Shown here: positions 1 to 11,719 of the stretch, piece after piece
How the letters are laid out: each line of letters starts with the position of its first letter
Numbering within the stretch: position 1 is the first letter of the stretch
DNA from: Gnetum montanum
Lineage: Eukaryota; Streptophyta; Gnetopsida; Gnetales; Gnetaceae
DNA: 64,000 nt
Direction: 5' to 3'
NCBI GenBank assembly: GCA_015680685.1
Contig: MNCI01002826.1
Span: forward strand, 59,474 to 123,473
The notes under the pieces: generated by a model
Seen by the model: only the letters and a program-made list of their open reading frames with translations
Told to the model about the DNA's origin: nothing
Databases searched by the model: none
Made by a program: the position numbers and the translations under genes

Positions 1-890
1 GACTGCCGATGTGTAGTGGCACTGGCAGTGGATGCAAATAGAAACTCTGCACCTGTTGATGCTCCAATAATGACACCTGCATTTCCATGAACAAAGCCAC
101 TGCTGCCACCTGTGCCTTGCTCGTCTTCATGCTATCAATGCTGCAATCACTCCTACGCTCCTTCCTCTCTATCGTTGCTGCATTCTAACCGTCAACCAGC
201 ACTTTCAGAACAGTCCTGAGGGCTCCATCGTGGTCATTGCCGGCCATGTCAACGGGTGTGATGCAGGCGTCACCAATGGCAACCTTAATGATCCACTTTG
301 CTGCACCATGGGATCAAGTTGCTCCATGTAGTAGACTCCAAGCTCAGAAATGTGGAGTGTCAGAAATACAGCCCATCCTCGGCTAGGAACTATCAGGCCC
401 TCAAACGCGATGGTTTGGCCGACATCAGCAACAGTTCGGTGAAGAAGAAAGAAATCTCGCTGGTGATCTAGGTTGGGGGTTTGGAGCCATCCACAACGAA
501 ATTTTTCAGCATTGGAGTAGCCAGTGGCGCTGTCCATCATGGCTAAAATGGCTCTGTGCTTGAGTTTTGAGATCACAAGATTCAGCCATGTTCAATAGGG
601 AAACGGAGACTCTTGAATTGGTACTCATTGCTGGTGTCACCAGAGAATGTTTCCGAGGGTTTGATGGTGATACAAGTGAAGTTGTTGGAGAAGGTGGAGG
701 TGTCAATGGTTTCAGATCAACCATGAAACGGAAATGCACGTTATACATGGAATTGCTTGTCTTCAACTGGCCTAGTGTTCAACTTCTTCTAGCGATCCTC
801 ACGTTGTTGCTTGTCGAAATACAACTTTACGTTGTGCTGAACCAGCCTAACATGCAAAATCAGAGCCTCATCCTCCATTAATAAGAAAGT
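1..890 (-). other. GC-richer gene-like fragment, unidentified
   Basis: This stretch is visibly richer in G+C and CpG than the AT-rich retrotransposon DNA that follows. The minus strand carries several partly open frames. One runs 123 codons (576-205); another covers about 766-506; a third is readable toward position 1 apart from stops. They overlap in different frames, as expected for a coding region with frameshifts or unrecognised introns. I do not recognise the protein, and no LTR, RT or other transposon motif is visible. It could be exon remnants of a low-copy gene, a pseudogene, or chance openness caused by base composition. No start, stop or splice site can be fixed. Confidence 0.25.
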
Positions 891-1205
891 ACTAGCATAT
901 TCAAAATGAACCGATGCTTCAGCTAATAATTGCTGCAACATCTACGAGGCTAATTATGGAAAGCTTTAATGTATGGCCTTCATGGATTTCCTGCTTCCCA
1001 TGTATTTTATAAATCCTCTTATTGACTTATCCAAATTCCCATTGATTTCAACATTTGTTTCCAGTATTTACAGCGAGCTTGTTTTTCGTTCTCCAGAAAC
1101 GGGATATTTTCAAAATTGTTAGCATGGTTCACATCCCTAAATCCATCACCACCCATGAACAAATACGTGACACCAAATCCATCATGCTATAGGAGTCAGC
1201 ATGAG
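891..1205. other. No recognisable feature
   Basis: AT-moderate anonymous sequence. I see no coding frame, transposon motif or repeat that I can support. Confidence 0.4.
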
Positions 1206-1243
1206 TTGAAGATGTAGTTGTACTTTGAAGATGTAGTTGTACT
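1206..1243. repeat. 19-bp tandem duplication
   Basis: The unit TTGAAGATGTAGTTGTACT occurs twice in immediate succession (1,206-1,224 and 1,225-1,243) without mismatch. This indicates a recent local slippage or duplication event in otherwise single-copy-looking sequence. Confidence 0.9.
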
Positions 1244-1436
1244 CTGTCTTATGGTATTCACAACGCAAGGATTCACTGGACTGGACGAGCATGATGGCGA
1301 AGTAGCACATAAATTAAGTTATATGATGATGGGCATGCCTTGCCATTTTAGGTGCCTTTTGAATTACCAAGTGACAATTTTTCATAATGAATTTTCCCGG
1401 GATTCAGCAGAAACATTCTTTGGTAACTTGTCATCT

Positions 1437-1680
1437 GAAGGATAACCAAGATAAAATGCCACTTTGGAGTAAAGTAGAAGATTTCATAATACTATTACTA
1501 GTTATCCGTCCATCAGATTCAGAAAAGAAATTAACCTAACCCTTACAGAACTCTTACTGAAGGATAACCAAGATAAAATGCCACCTTGGAGTAAAGTAGA
1601 AGATTTCATAATACTATTACCAGTTATCCGTCCATCAGATTCCGAAAAGAAATTAACCCAACCCTTACATAACTCTTATA
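1437..1680. repeat. 122-bp tandem duplication
   Basis: Two head-to-tail copies with a 122-base period (1,437-1,558 and 1,559-1,680). Both begin GAAGGATAACCAAG and differ at about six positions by eye. There are no transposon features at the ends. The following 360 bases, up to about 2,040, hold nothing I can identify. Confidence 0.92.
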
Positions 1681-2040
1681 ATCTAAACTGGGTTAATAAA
1701 TAAAGCTAGATTCTTTACCTTCTTCAAGTATTAGGTATTATCATGCCTTAAAAACAAATGTAAAATGTAGTCCCCCCTTGCAAGCTTCACAGAAAATAAC
1801 AATGCTTTTGTGTTAACTTTAATGAAGGCTTTGGTGAAAGAATTGAAGATCATGAAAATGAATAACTAGGATGTGTTGAATATGAATTTTCTTCCTTGAC
1901 TTTAATTTTCACCATATTCACTCATTTCTTATTGATAATAATTCATTTTCTTGTGCTATAACTATTGTAAAGTTTGTTCCATGAAATGGCTAAAATGTGA
2001 CAATAGTTCCCTTTAACGATTCTTTACATATTTAAATTTT

Positions 2041-4120
2041 AGGGCCTAATTTTCCTAAGTAGCTATCTCAATTGCGATCTTCTAGTGAAGAGCATGAACT
2101 TTTTCCATGCAGAGGTTTTGATTCTCTATTGCCAACCTCCTCAAATCCAAGTTCACCTTGGAGAGCTACTCGTGCTTTTAGTGTATTAATTCCACCATTT
2201 GGTCCTTTTGCTGCTTAGCATTATGCAAGTAGTGATTATCCTTTATGAGAGATAAGTTTTCATTTCATACCTACGATAGATCCTTATTAGTATTGAAAGT
2301 CATGGTCTCTCACAAGGATGCATTGAAGATCATGTGCTTCTTCGCATTCTCAACCTCTTGAAGTCTCTACTAAAGCTATTGGAAAAATTCATCTCTAGTA
2401 AACTTAGGCCTAAGAATAACAAGGTTAGAGAGACCAGCATGCAACTCAGCAAGTTCAGTGACCAACTGTCAATTAGCTACATTGACCTCCTTAAGTTGTA
2501 CATTAACAATTAGTAGGTTGTCCCTTATCTCAAGAAGTTATGATTGATTTACTGTAATGTAATCTAGGAGATTAAAGATCTCTGAAAGTGGTTGCCTGAT
2601 TCCAACTAGTCTTTCCAACACCTCCTCATGTTGATCACTCCCTATCGTGTAGATGTACTAATGCTCGTCATTGTAATAATATTAGGTATTGATGCTTTAG
2701 GAGCATTTAAGACTTCAACAACCTTGTGAGCCACCACCTCTACTGTTGTCTCCTAGCCTTTGTGCTACATGACTAGGATGGTCATCCACTCACCTTTCTC
2801 CAACATGACAGAGAAGGCTGCATCATTTCCTAAAATTTTAGGAAACATTTATCTAAGGATGAACACTGTGATCTCTTGGGTACTTGAATTGGACCTTGTG
2901 GATGCTTGGTTCCTTTGAGCTGAGAATAGTAGGGCAGTTTCACTGTCCAACCAATTGATGATCTTTGCAACCTTGTTTAGGTGGCTTATGGCTAGATGGT
3001 AGATAAATGGTTGTCCATCACCTATGGAACCTTGGTATTACTACAGGTACTTCTCTCAAAGCTTTCTGATGCATTTTGCAACTGCAAGCATTTTTGGTGT
3101 GGTTTGAGGTGGTGGTGGTGGTGGTGGCTACTCCTCCTCCTATAGATTCATTGCTATCTTATCTTTTATCATCTTCTGCGAAGATGTAGTAGGAGCATAG
3201 TGGATCACATTATTGGAATAGCAAGCTATTTCTTCCCTTTTGCACAATTTGTGAATTAGGCAAGGAAAGGGAAGTGTCTTCCTTCCCCTCTCATTTTCTT
3301 TGAAACTTTTCTCTATTTCCAAGAAAATGAGCTAGGGAAGGTTGATTAGAAACTTCTGGCTCATAGCAGCACATACTTGGGTAGAGAAATCAATGACTTT
3401 GCTAGGCCTTATTATTAGATTTAGCTGATAATTCATGATTTTAAAGTATGCTTTCTTTGCCTTGGTGAGAGCACTATGCTCCTTGCAATCTAGTTCATAA
3501 CATCATTGGACCCATTCTTTCTTAGCTTTGGGATCCTCCTATGTTGAGATCTTAGCCAATTTAGCCCCAATGTCTAGCCAGCTGAGGTCCTCTACAATGG
3601 CATCAACTACGTAGGAGATGGTGATGTCTTTGATTTTCACCGATGCATCTCCTTGTCAATTGTTCCAAAATAGGTATGTCTCCTTGATGTCCTATTCTCT
3701 GTTGTTAGAGAGAATGAACCATATGGGAGACCCTTGCAGTTGTGGATAGACATCTTTTGATGCTAGATCCAAGAAGGATCCAAAGTCATACTCTTGAAGA
3801 ATAAAAATTTTGATCTCCTTGGTCCTAATCTTCTCTAAGAGCCTCTATTAAAGTCACCTCCAAGTTAGGCCTTGGCCTAGGAGCCTCATCTTGCCTTCAT
3901 TAGTTGGTTTCTACTATGGGAATCTGGCAAATAGATTCTACTTCTAGCTTCTCTTGAAGGAATCCTATTGCATGGGTTGCTTCAGGTGCTTATTCTTAGG
4001 GTTGTTGTGGTTGTTGCTATTGGTCCCTTCCTCCTCTAGGTTGATTCTCCCTGAGCTATGAAGGTCCTCATGCCTATGGTCCTCATTCTAGTGTCATTTG
4101 TGATTACAAACATAATCCAT
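2041..4120 (-). pseudogene. R1 extra ORF (plant-transposon-protein-like, Pro-rich linker, coiled coil), truncated
   Basis: Reading leftward from a possible ATG at 4,120, the first part contains a domain ending in GRKTLPFPCLIHKLC (ORF 3,322-3,140). It is preceded by segments such as LTKAKKAYFKI and IIRPSKVI. Equivalent segments occur in R2 (44,100-44,700) and R5 (54,450-53,940). The spacing and the closing FPxLIxxLC-type motif resemble the 'putative plant transposon protein' domain of extra or env-like ORFs in plant gypsy elements; this is an inference from memory of the family. A proline run encoded by the (GGT)n tract follows, then a Lys/Glu-rich coiled-coil region. It is interrupted by many stops, mostly at Gln positions, and cut off at about 2,041. 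Its function is not established. Confidence 0.6.
3108..3127 (-). repeat. (GGT)n microsatellite coding a proline run
   Basis: About six to seven GGT units. On the minus strand they read as CCA/CCN, giving a proline run just after the transposon-protein-like domain. R2 has a shorter, interrupted Pro-rich stretch at the equivalent place (about 44,795-44,820), so the repeat expanded inside a linker that was already proline-rich. Confidence 0.8.
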
Positions 4121-4384
4121 GATTAGCTTTTTACTATATAACCCTTAGTGATTATGATACCTTTCTTGTTAGGTTAGGTTATATTGTATTTTGGGTGGTG
4201 GTCACATTAATATTTAGTTTGTGATTTTTGTTAGTTGGATTATTTTAATATTATTTTCTTTTTAGCTATCAAAGTTTGTGTGGTGGTCTTAACCCTTTAC
4301 GATTGTTGATTTTAACATTATTTTAATGGATTGACCATATAAAGCTTAAAAACTTTTGAAAAATTTTCTACTAGAAACTAAAGA

Positions 4385-4406
4385 TTTATGTTCCCCACAA
4401 CATAAA
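4385..4406 (-). promoter_or_regulatory. Purine tract upstream of R1 extra ORF
   Basis: The element strand reads TTTATGTTGTGGGGAACATA. R2 has the near-identical motif at 43,549-43,570, also shortly before its extra ORF. It resembles the true PPT (GTTGTGGRGGTA) without the LTR. Confidence 0.45.
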
Positions 4407-5226
4407 GCTTATCTCTAGTAGAGCGAGGATAAAAAAATAGGTGAAATTGGATTAGCAATTTGCAAGTTAGGGCGCATGGAAGATTCTTAGTCTCTAAAAA
4501 AGAAAAAAAATCTTTTGCTTGTTTGGAAAATAATGCAAAAATGAGCTAAGTTTCATGCATATTTATAGTATTTTTATGCTACATTGATGGGGCTACATCA
4601 ACTCATCTCACTCTATTAATGGAGCTACGTTGATGTAGTTGTTCTTAGCAATACTTCGCATTAAAAATGGAGGAATTTCCATGAGTTCTAGGACAAAACA
4701 AGAGTATAATGGAAGCTAGAAAGACATATAATCATGACAAAAAAATAGAAGAGGATGATGTAGGCTTGGAAGAAAGGATTTAAACACATTTAGATAAATT
4801 TAGAATGCCAAAATTAAGCAAATTTGAAAAGTTGAGTGCGCGTTAATGTGATTGATTTCACAAATGGTTGGTGGTTAGGAATTTTAACTTAAGGGAGACT
4901 AAAGGGAATGCAACTGGATCCTCCCCAAAGTAGGTGTATGCCCCTAATGCCCTTACATGCCCTCATCACAAGGAGTCCATAAACACTAAGGATGATGAAT
5001 GGTTGTTCTATGTTAAGATATATATTAAAGAAAAAATCGTCCAAGGATTATATTTTCACCACAACAAATAGATGAATTGATCAAAATATGAGGTAGTGTG
5101 GTGGTATGTTATGGATTAAGAATGATGGTAAAGAGAGAATGATAGGTGATCTCCATCTAGGTTATAGGAGATCCTTGTGAAGTTTGTGATTAAGATGATA
5201 TGATATCATCCCTTCCTCAGTCAAGA

Positions 5227-5450
5227 TCAAGTCCATTCCTCTTGCAATAGCTTCTCATTGACATATGCTTTTCCTTTAACTATCAAGAGTTTATGAGAAC
5301 TCCCTAAGAATAACCACAACTCCAAGAGAAAAACAAAAAAGAAGAAGAAATGCATGATCTTAGTTAGAGGTGTATCTTTAGGCATGGGTAACATGCCTTT
5401 CCAAGCCCATAACCACTGCTTATAGCCCATTATTTAGTCTAAGGGGTGTG
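5227..5450 (-). other. Short hydrophobic ORF in R1 spacer
   Basis: This 67-codon frame contains a WKGMLPMPKDTPLTKI-type segment followed by a run of about 20 hydrophobic residues (Phe/Leu/Val-rich), like a membrane helix. R2 (42,640-42,830) and R3 (32,893-33,110) encode the same first segment and also a hydrophobic run, although the actual hydrophobic residues differ. It could be a small membrane peptide. Alternatively, the Phe/Leu run is simply what a polypyrimidine tract encodes. I cannot decide between these from sequence alone. Confidence 0.35.
5320..5369 (-). promoter_or_regulatory. Branch-point plus polypyrimidine-tract block (R1)
   Basis: The element strand has CTCTAACTAAG, then about 35 nearly pure pyrimidine bases, then CTTGGAG. 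The same arrangement occurs in R2 (42,727-42,788), R3 (32,983-33,032) and R4 (24,837-24,791). CTAAC fits a plant branch point, and the pyrimidine tract plus AG fits a 3' splice site. A spliced mRNA for the extra ORF would explain it; this is inference. Confidence 0.45.
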
Positions 5451-6077
5451 CTTTGAATTTCCATGTTGTTTTTTTTTCTTTCATAGGACTCACACCATGC
5501 AAAGACGTGCTTTCTTTAATGGTCAACAATGGAAGTGATGGTATGCCAATGGAGAAGAATCATAAAAATTGAAAAAGAAGTTGGAAATGGGATAGAAAAA
5601 GTTCCTTTGAAGTCATACCCTTTTCCACTCCTTCTTGGTCTATTCCAAGTCCATTAGGTAGCAAGATCATTGGTTGCTTTTAGTTGCAATGGGAAAGGAC
5701 CTTATGCTTATAAGATGTAGAGCCTTCATGGGATAGATGGAATGGATGGATGTCGTGGACCCATAGTCTAATACCATGAGAAAATTAACAATTTGTTAAT
5801 AGAGGATATAATCTAGAGAAAAAAACTTGACCATTTCATAAATTAATCACTATATTAATAGCTACATTCTTTAACTCCTAGTATTAACAGTAGTATTGGC
5901 AAAATTAAAGATTCTTATGAAATAGATAAATACTAAAAATAAGGATAAAATAAAATGGAAAATATATAAAATAATTAAGAAAATAGTTAAGAAAATGAAA
6001 AAAAATGAAGAACGGTGTAAAACAAAAAATTTGAAAATTTATGGTAGTCCTCACAAGATGTCAATATGGATAGCCAT

Positions 6078-6096
6078 CTCCCCCATAACTGAGTTG
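6078..6096 (-). promoter_or_regulatory. Internal PPT-like motif after INT (R1)
   Basis: The element strand reads CAACTCAGTTATGGGGGAG, close to the true PPT of this family (CAGTTGTGGGGGTA just before the 3' LTR). It lies right after the INT region. Homologous motifs sit at the same place in R2, R3, R4 and R5. Confidence 0.55.
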
Positions 6097-6109
6097 AGGA
6101 GATCTAAAA

Positions 6110-7556
6110 AATAGAGCATGCTTATTCAAAGATGTTAGTGTTGTTGGTTATGCTAGATTCTAGAAAAGGATTCACTTGTTGGATGTTGATCAACTATCAT
6201 TTTTCTAGGCATGAAGGGTGGTAGATGATCATGACACTTGAAGAAAAAGTTGCATGAATGATATAAGGCCCTTTCCATAACATTTGGAATTTAGTACATT
6301 TTGGTACATGCATGGGATTCCAATAAAGGGGCTCATCATTAGGTTGGAATTTAAATCTTCTTATTTGAGCATTATGATGTTGTTTAGAATGGCCTTTTGT
6401 ATTTCATTGTTAGGACTACTTATTAGTTTTCATCTAGTACAGTCAGTGTCATCATGCATTCTTATTGTGCTAGATCAAAGTTAAAGTTAAGCTCATGAGT
6501 CATTGAGTGTATAGAGTTTGGTTTGGATTAGAAGCTTAGATAACTTTTCATACACTAACTCATAAGGAGAGTACCCTATAGGAAGTTTCTAGGTGGATTC
6601 AAAGCCTATAGAGCATCATTAAGTTTCATTCTCTAGTCCTTCCTATATTTATTGATTGTATGTGTTAATATTCGAGTTATCTCTGTATTAGTAACTTCGC
6701 CTTAACTGTTAGCTTTGGATGATAGGGAGCTACAAGTTCATGTTGCACCTCTAAGCATTACATCAGCTTTCAAAAAGTAGTCCCTATAAAATGAGTCTTG
6801 TTATTAGAAATAAGTGACTCGACACACCAAACCTGTTTACCACATGTTGTTAGACAAACTATGTTGCATCAGAAGATGAATAATCACTAATATCTGCAAG
6901 TTTAGCCCACTTAGTATAGTAGTCAATAAGTATGATCATATATGCCTTCCCATTAAACATAAGAGTAATAGGTCCCATGAAGTCAATGCCCTAGAGGTTA
7001 AAGGGATTTAGTGATTAGATCCACTATTGAGGCCCTTCCATTTGGGTTGTCATTCTTCCATCTCGTTGGTAGCATTTGCATGAATGGGAAAATTGGTGAA
7101 CATCCCTAAAAATCGTTAGCCAAAAGTATCCTGTCATGAGGATCTTCATGGTCATCCTCCTACCAATATAATCGTTCCTACAAGGACCTTCTTAAGCATC
7201 CTAAAGGATTTGTAGTTTATTAGCATTAGGTGCATACCATTGCATCAAGCCATTGACATAAACCTTGTAAAGGTTACCTTGGATTTCCATGTTGTGTTTA
7301 GCTTGGTGAAGAAATTATTGTTTCTTCTTTTTATCCCATTCCTATGAAATCTCATGAGTGAGAAGATAGGAAAGAAAATCATTGTACCAATTAGTACTCC
7401 TAAAATTTTGAACATCAAGGGATTTAACAAAGAGGAGTTCATTTGAAAATTGATCAGATAAAGGCTCCTAATCCTCATTGCTAACTCATCGTAACCAAGA
7501 TAAGTGGTCAGCAACCACATTCTCAGTCCCTTTTCTATACACCATTGTAAGGTCAA
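6110..7556 (-). pseudogene. R1 integrase (INT), broken
   Basis: This domain would insert the cDNA into the host genome. In minus-strand frames the retroviral integrase core is recognisable: a GxDFMGP-type strand entry and a YYTKW segment around 6,990-6,900, then a LISNN motif (about 6,814-6,800) where family members normally have SDNG. The second catalytic Asp is therefore replaced by Asn. A PYHP-type segment and the glutamate region follow in a shifted frame. The linker from RNase H, ending near 7,245, corresponds to ORF 7,556-7,245. Stops and frameshifts throughout make it non-functional. Confidence 0.75.
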
Positions 7557-7579
7557 ACTCCTTCAAAATTACTAGTCAC

Positions 7580-7860
7580 CGTGTGACACATGGGCTTACT
7601 GTTGGCTTGTTCATTCAAAAATGGATATCACTATGATCTGTGTGTACAAAGATTTTGTATCCAAACACATAGTGCTTGAAAGTTTTCAATAAGTACACTA
7701 GCATCATGAGCTCCTTCTTAGTGATGGTATAATTTAGTTGTACACCAATAATGCTTCTGCTCAAACAATGGATATAATAGAAACATTTTTGATCATCTAA
7801 TTGTATGGGCACTGCTCCCAATGCATAATTGGATGCATTCATCATACTGTGGAAAGATCT
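7580..7860 (-). pseudogene. R1 RNase H domain
   Basis: An open 76-codon segment (7,845-7,615) carries the hallmarks of gypsy RNase H: an ASNYALGAV strand, a QLNYTITKKELM helix, and a GYKIFVHTDH segment. The Asp normally preceding ASNYALGAV is Asn here. It follows RT directly and precedes INT, the normal gypsy order. This domain degrades the RNA strand of the RNA-DNA hybrid during reverse transcription. The segment itself is open, but both flanks are broken. Confidence 0.85.
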
Positions 7861-8900
7861 AGACTAATCTAGAGCATGTATAATAAGAGCTTTCACAAGT
7901 TTTTTCTTTAATTACTAGAATGCATGCTCACATTTCTTGGTCTAGGCAAAGAATGCATCCTTCTTGGTTAGCTCCACCAAAGATTTGGTGATTATGGAGA
8001 AGTTTTCAATGAAGCATTGATAATAACTAGTGTGTCCAAGGAATGACCTCACATCTTTTACTATTTTAAGTTGCCTAATGATTCCTTGGATGACCTATAC
8101 TTTCTCTAGGTCTACTTCAATCCCTTTTTCTAAAATTATGTGTTTCAAGATTATGACCTCTTGGACCATCAAATAGCTTTTCTGCCAATTGAGCTTTAAG
8201 TTTCTCTTCATGCAACATTTTAGTAGTTACTTAAGGTGATCCAATGCTTGGTCAAGATTGATACTATAATTAGAGAAGTCATCCATGAAGACCTTCACTT
8301 TGCTACTAGTTTTCTATAAAAAATGCTAAGAACCAAGTGTTGGAAAGTGGAAAAGGCATTGCAAAGGCCAAAGTACATATTTTTTTATGTAAAAGTCCCC
8401 TAGGGGCTTGTAAATGTTTTTTTGACTTGGTCCTCTGGTGCTATCTAGATTTGGTTATAGCCACTATAACCATCTAAAACCTATAGTAGCCATGCCCTAC
8501 AATAGTATCCAACACTTGGTTCACAAATGGTAATGGAAAATAATCCTTGAAAGTTGCCATGTTTAACAGCTTGTAGTCTAGGTATACCCTTCATTTATAT
8601 CCCTTCTTTGGTACAATGATGATTGGGCCAACCTATTCGCTATCTACAATTGGATGAATGAATCCCACCTTAAGAAGTTTCTTAATTTCATTCTTCATAA
8701 CTTTCTTAAGCTTAGGATTTAACCTCCTATATAGTTTCCTTCTTGGTTTGATGGAGGGTCTATGTAGATTAAATGTTGGCATATCCTTGGATCTATTATT
8801 GTTAGTTTATTATATAACTAGGCAAAGGCTATTGGTCATTTTTTTACCACTTTAAGTAGATTCTTCTTTCATGCTTGAGCAAGATGGGTATTTATGATTA
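7861..8900 (-). pseudogene. R1 reverse transcriptase (RT), broken
   Basis: The RT copies element RNA into cDNA. The catalytic-loop motif FMDD is present at 8,289-8,278 (gypsy RTs normally have Y/F-x-DD). Upstream lie degenerate palm segments (FPLPF and the PFGLCNA region) in changing frames, and downstream the thumb segment that precedes RNase H. The RT reads best with several frameshifts and with stops where Gln or Trp is expected. Its identity is supported by collinearity with R4 (28,027-27,692), where the same segments are cleanly readable. Confidence 0.82.
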
Positions 8901-9139
8901 CCAACTTGGTATTATCAAGATAAGCAAATTCTAGATTAGCTAGCATGGTCTTTAGTTCAAGGGACTCCTACTTGAACTAATCTAGGATCTCCAACTACCC
9001 CTAATCCATCTCAATCTATGTGTGGAAGAGTTCGTTGTGGATCTACTCTATTTCATTCATATACTCAATGTAAGCACTTGTAAGGAATTCTATTGGTTCC
9101 ATGCATATTTTTGAATCTACTCCACTATTTGTTATCAGT

Positions 9140-9740
9140 GACTAGGTACCTTTCTATTTTATGGTTATTACATACAAGCACTTTTGAACATTGGATGTCT
9201 CAGCACACTTATTCCATTCCTTGATGGGTGTACTTTGTACAACCCATATCTTGGCATGTAATGACATCCTGTGTCACTGTATGTGATGCATGGAACTTGC
9301 TTCTTCTCTATTTTTCAAAATTCATTTTCTTTGGAAATTTTCAAGGAAAGATCTTGAATCTCCATCTTGGCATCAATTGTGGTGAGTCAAGAACTTCCCA
9401 TAATAATAGGAAAGTTCCCTTTTAAATTACCCATATGGATCACTAGAAAGTCTACAGGATAAGACCACCATAGATGGTGATCATAATATCCTCCACTAAT
9501 CCCAAGGGGATAGTGATGGACTGATCAGCAAGCTACAATTTGATGTTGCATTTCTTTAATGAAGTCAAGTTCCAAGTCTTATACATTTCTTGTGAGATTA
9601 AATTCACTCTAGAACCTGAGTCCAATATAGCCTTGCATAGATCATTTCTTGTGATGTGTAAATAGATAAGTAGGCTTCCAAGATCAAATCATTTCTTAGA
9701 AAGATGACTAGCCTTAATCTAATCAATGACTGCATGGGTC
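9140..9740 (-). pseudogene. R1 aspartic protease (PR), catalytic DSG retained
   Basis: This retropepsin would process Gag-Pol. In element orientation there is a LDSGSRVNLIS segment with the DSG triad encoded at 9,622-9,614. Next comes the LVEDI strand, and then the region equivalent to the IIMGRAWL motif of R4. Of the four PR copies in the window, this is the only one with the catalytic DSG preserved; R4, R6 and R2 are altered there. A stop and a frameshift downstream still break it. Confidence 0.72.
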
Positions 9741-11715
9741 AACATCATAGTATGTTCATTGGAGGACATTGGGATTGAAGGAGGCTCAAGGGTGATTTTA
9801 GAAATAATGGATGCAAGGTTAGCAACCATGGCTAGCTGTGATGGTCTTCATGGACTATTGCTCCTGAAGAAAGTCCTCTTTCGAGGTTTAGGCTCAAAAC
9901 CACTTGGATGCCTATCTAGCTATAAGTTAACAATCCTCATGACATTTCTTTGTTGTGGCTCTAGTGGGGTTTTCCCCTACATAGGTGGAGCTAGTGAAAA
10001 AGGAGTGGCATTTAATGGTTTAGAGTTTGGTGATGGATAGAGAGGAGGATAAGTAGAGGAAGAATCAGGTTACAAAGTATGGGTTTAATGATATTCTAGA
10101 AGGTAGTAGTGGTGATTGAAAGGAGTGTGGCTTGTAGCATCACTAGGAGATATAGGCTACTAGACATAGTATCCATAAGGATCTAGTTATCAATAAAGGC
10201 ACTATTATCTAAGTGGTGGCACCTCTCATGACTATGGGTTTTTCCATTATTGATATTGCTTCTAAGGTTAACATGATGTACCACTTGTATAATATTGTAT
10301 TTGGTGGAACTATTGCCTATGACTGCCTTGAGGATAAGGCAATCTCCTAGGTGGCTTCCTCTTTGCAAATTTTAGATTCAAGACACACATTCTAGATTCT
10401 TGTAGATGCAACATCATAGGACAACATCCTTTGGGATGTTCATACTAACAGATATCACATCCATCATCATCAATTCCAAAATCTATAACCCCATCGACCA
10501 TGGTAGACTGACCTTTCTCCTACTAATATCCTTTCTTTGTATCTCTTCTTCTCCTCTTGTCTATTTTATTACTCTTCTTCTTTGCCTTCTCCTCCATAAT
10601 TTTCAAAGTAGTTTAAAACTTCTTATCTAAGGAGTCTCACATTTTATCCATATTATTTGATATCTCACAGATAGATTTTTATATTAGCAAGGTCTTTCTC
10701 TGTACCTCTTCATCTAGTGGTGCTTTCTCCTCTAGATCACAAAAATGTACATTCCTCTTGTGAATTGAGGGATCTCTATTGTATTCTTCTATACCCTCTT
10801 GTTGTTTTAGCTCTCCTTATTTCCTTGCCACCTATTCTATTAGCCTTTGGATTTGATGAGCTCTCATTTTACAAAGTCTCCCTTAGGCATAGATCCTAAG
10901 AGTTTCTTGCATTTTATTTCATAGGCCATCTATGATGTAGTAAAGTTGCTCCCTTTGAGAGAACCCATGGCCTAGGCATCAATGCAATAGGGAGTAGTAC
11001 ATGTAAAGGGCTGCATCCAAGGATTTATGAATTCCTTACTTTCATCCTTGAATCTACTTCCTTAAGTTGAATACTTAGGGGTATGTTTGATATTTGTCAT
11101 TGAATAGTTCTAACATCATACTACATCTATAAATGGATTTTGGTTCCAAGGACTAATACCAACTCTTCACTTCTTTTATGAGTTTCCTAAGACATAATTT
11201 CAAATTCTACCAATCATTTTCAATGTTTTGTAAGGCACAGGCATCATGAAAAGCTTGCAAGTGATGTTGTGGATCTACATTAAATTCTCCTTCAAATTTG
11301 GGAATATTGTTCATATCTAACCATTTAATCCTACTATCCTTTAGTGTGGATCTATACTACTTTTGAAATATTCAACATGTTTCTAGTGTCTAGTAATGCT
11401 TCATCATCATTATCATACCCATGGTAATGCCTCCTATGATGAGACCTATTATGCCTCCTTTCCTAGTTATGTTGTTCCTCCTCTTTGCGTTGACTCCTGT
11501 CATTGTTCTTATCATCATGATGGAACCTCCTTTCATCTCCATCTCAATCCTAATCACCTTTATCTCTATTTCTACCATGGCTCCTCCTATCAAAATTTGA
11601 TGATGAGGAAGATGGTAAAGGTAGATGACTAGGAGAATGATGTCTTCTAGTCCTTCTCTTTTTGGTCTTTGTCCTGATCCTTCTTCATATCTTTTTCCTT
11701 ATCCTTGTCATTGTC
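9741..11715 (-). pseudogene. R1 gag, N-terminally deleted
   Basis: Gag forms the virus-like particle. The retrotransposon gag core lies around 11,330-11,050 in element orientation (DMNN, HHLQAFHDAC and ALQNIEND segments, shared with R2, R3, R4 and R6). The nucleocapsid knuckle is at 10,459-10,424, reading CDIC then a stop at the Gln position, then YEHPKGC, so all zinc ligands are kept. The N-terminus beginning MSSSH in the other copies is missing, because the LTR is fused to mid-gag near 11,715. The C-terminal part is low-complexity and Pro/Gln/Tyr-rich. Confidence 0.8.
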
Positions 11716-11719
11716 CATA

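Larger units (their letters stand above)
4121..6077 (-). other. R1 conserved non-coding spacer between INT and extra ORF
   Basis: This spacer of about 2 kb is alignable by eye with those of R2, R3, R4 and R5. Landmarks in element orientation: an A/T-rich tract (5,930-6,040), a splice-acceptor-like block (5,369-5,320), a GTGGATCCTCCCC-type purine block (4,930-4,909), and a GTTGTGGGG purine tract just before the extra ORF (4,406-4,385). No long frame crosses it, apart from a 67-codon hydrophobic ORF listed separately. Confidence 0.7.

Noticed and set aside
567-881. Plus-strand 104-codon ORF
   Set aside because: Overlaps the better minus-strand frames in a GC-richer region; no recognisable features of its own.
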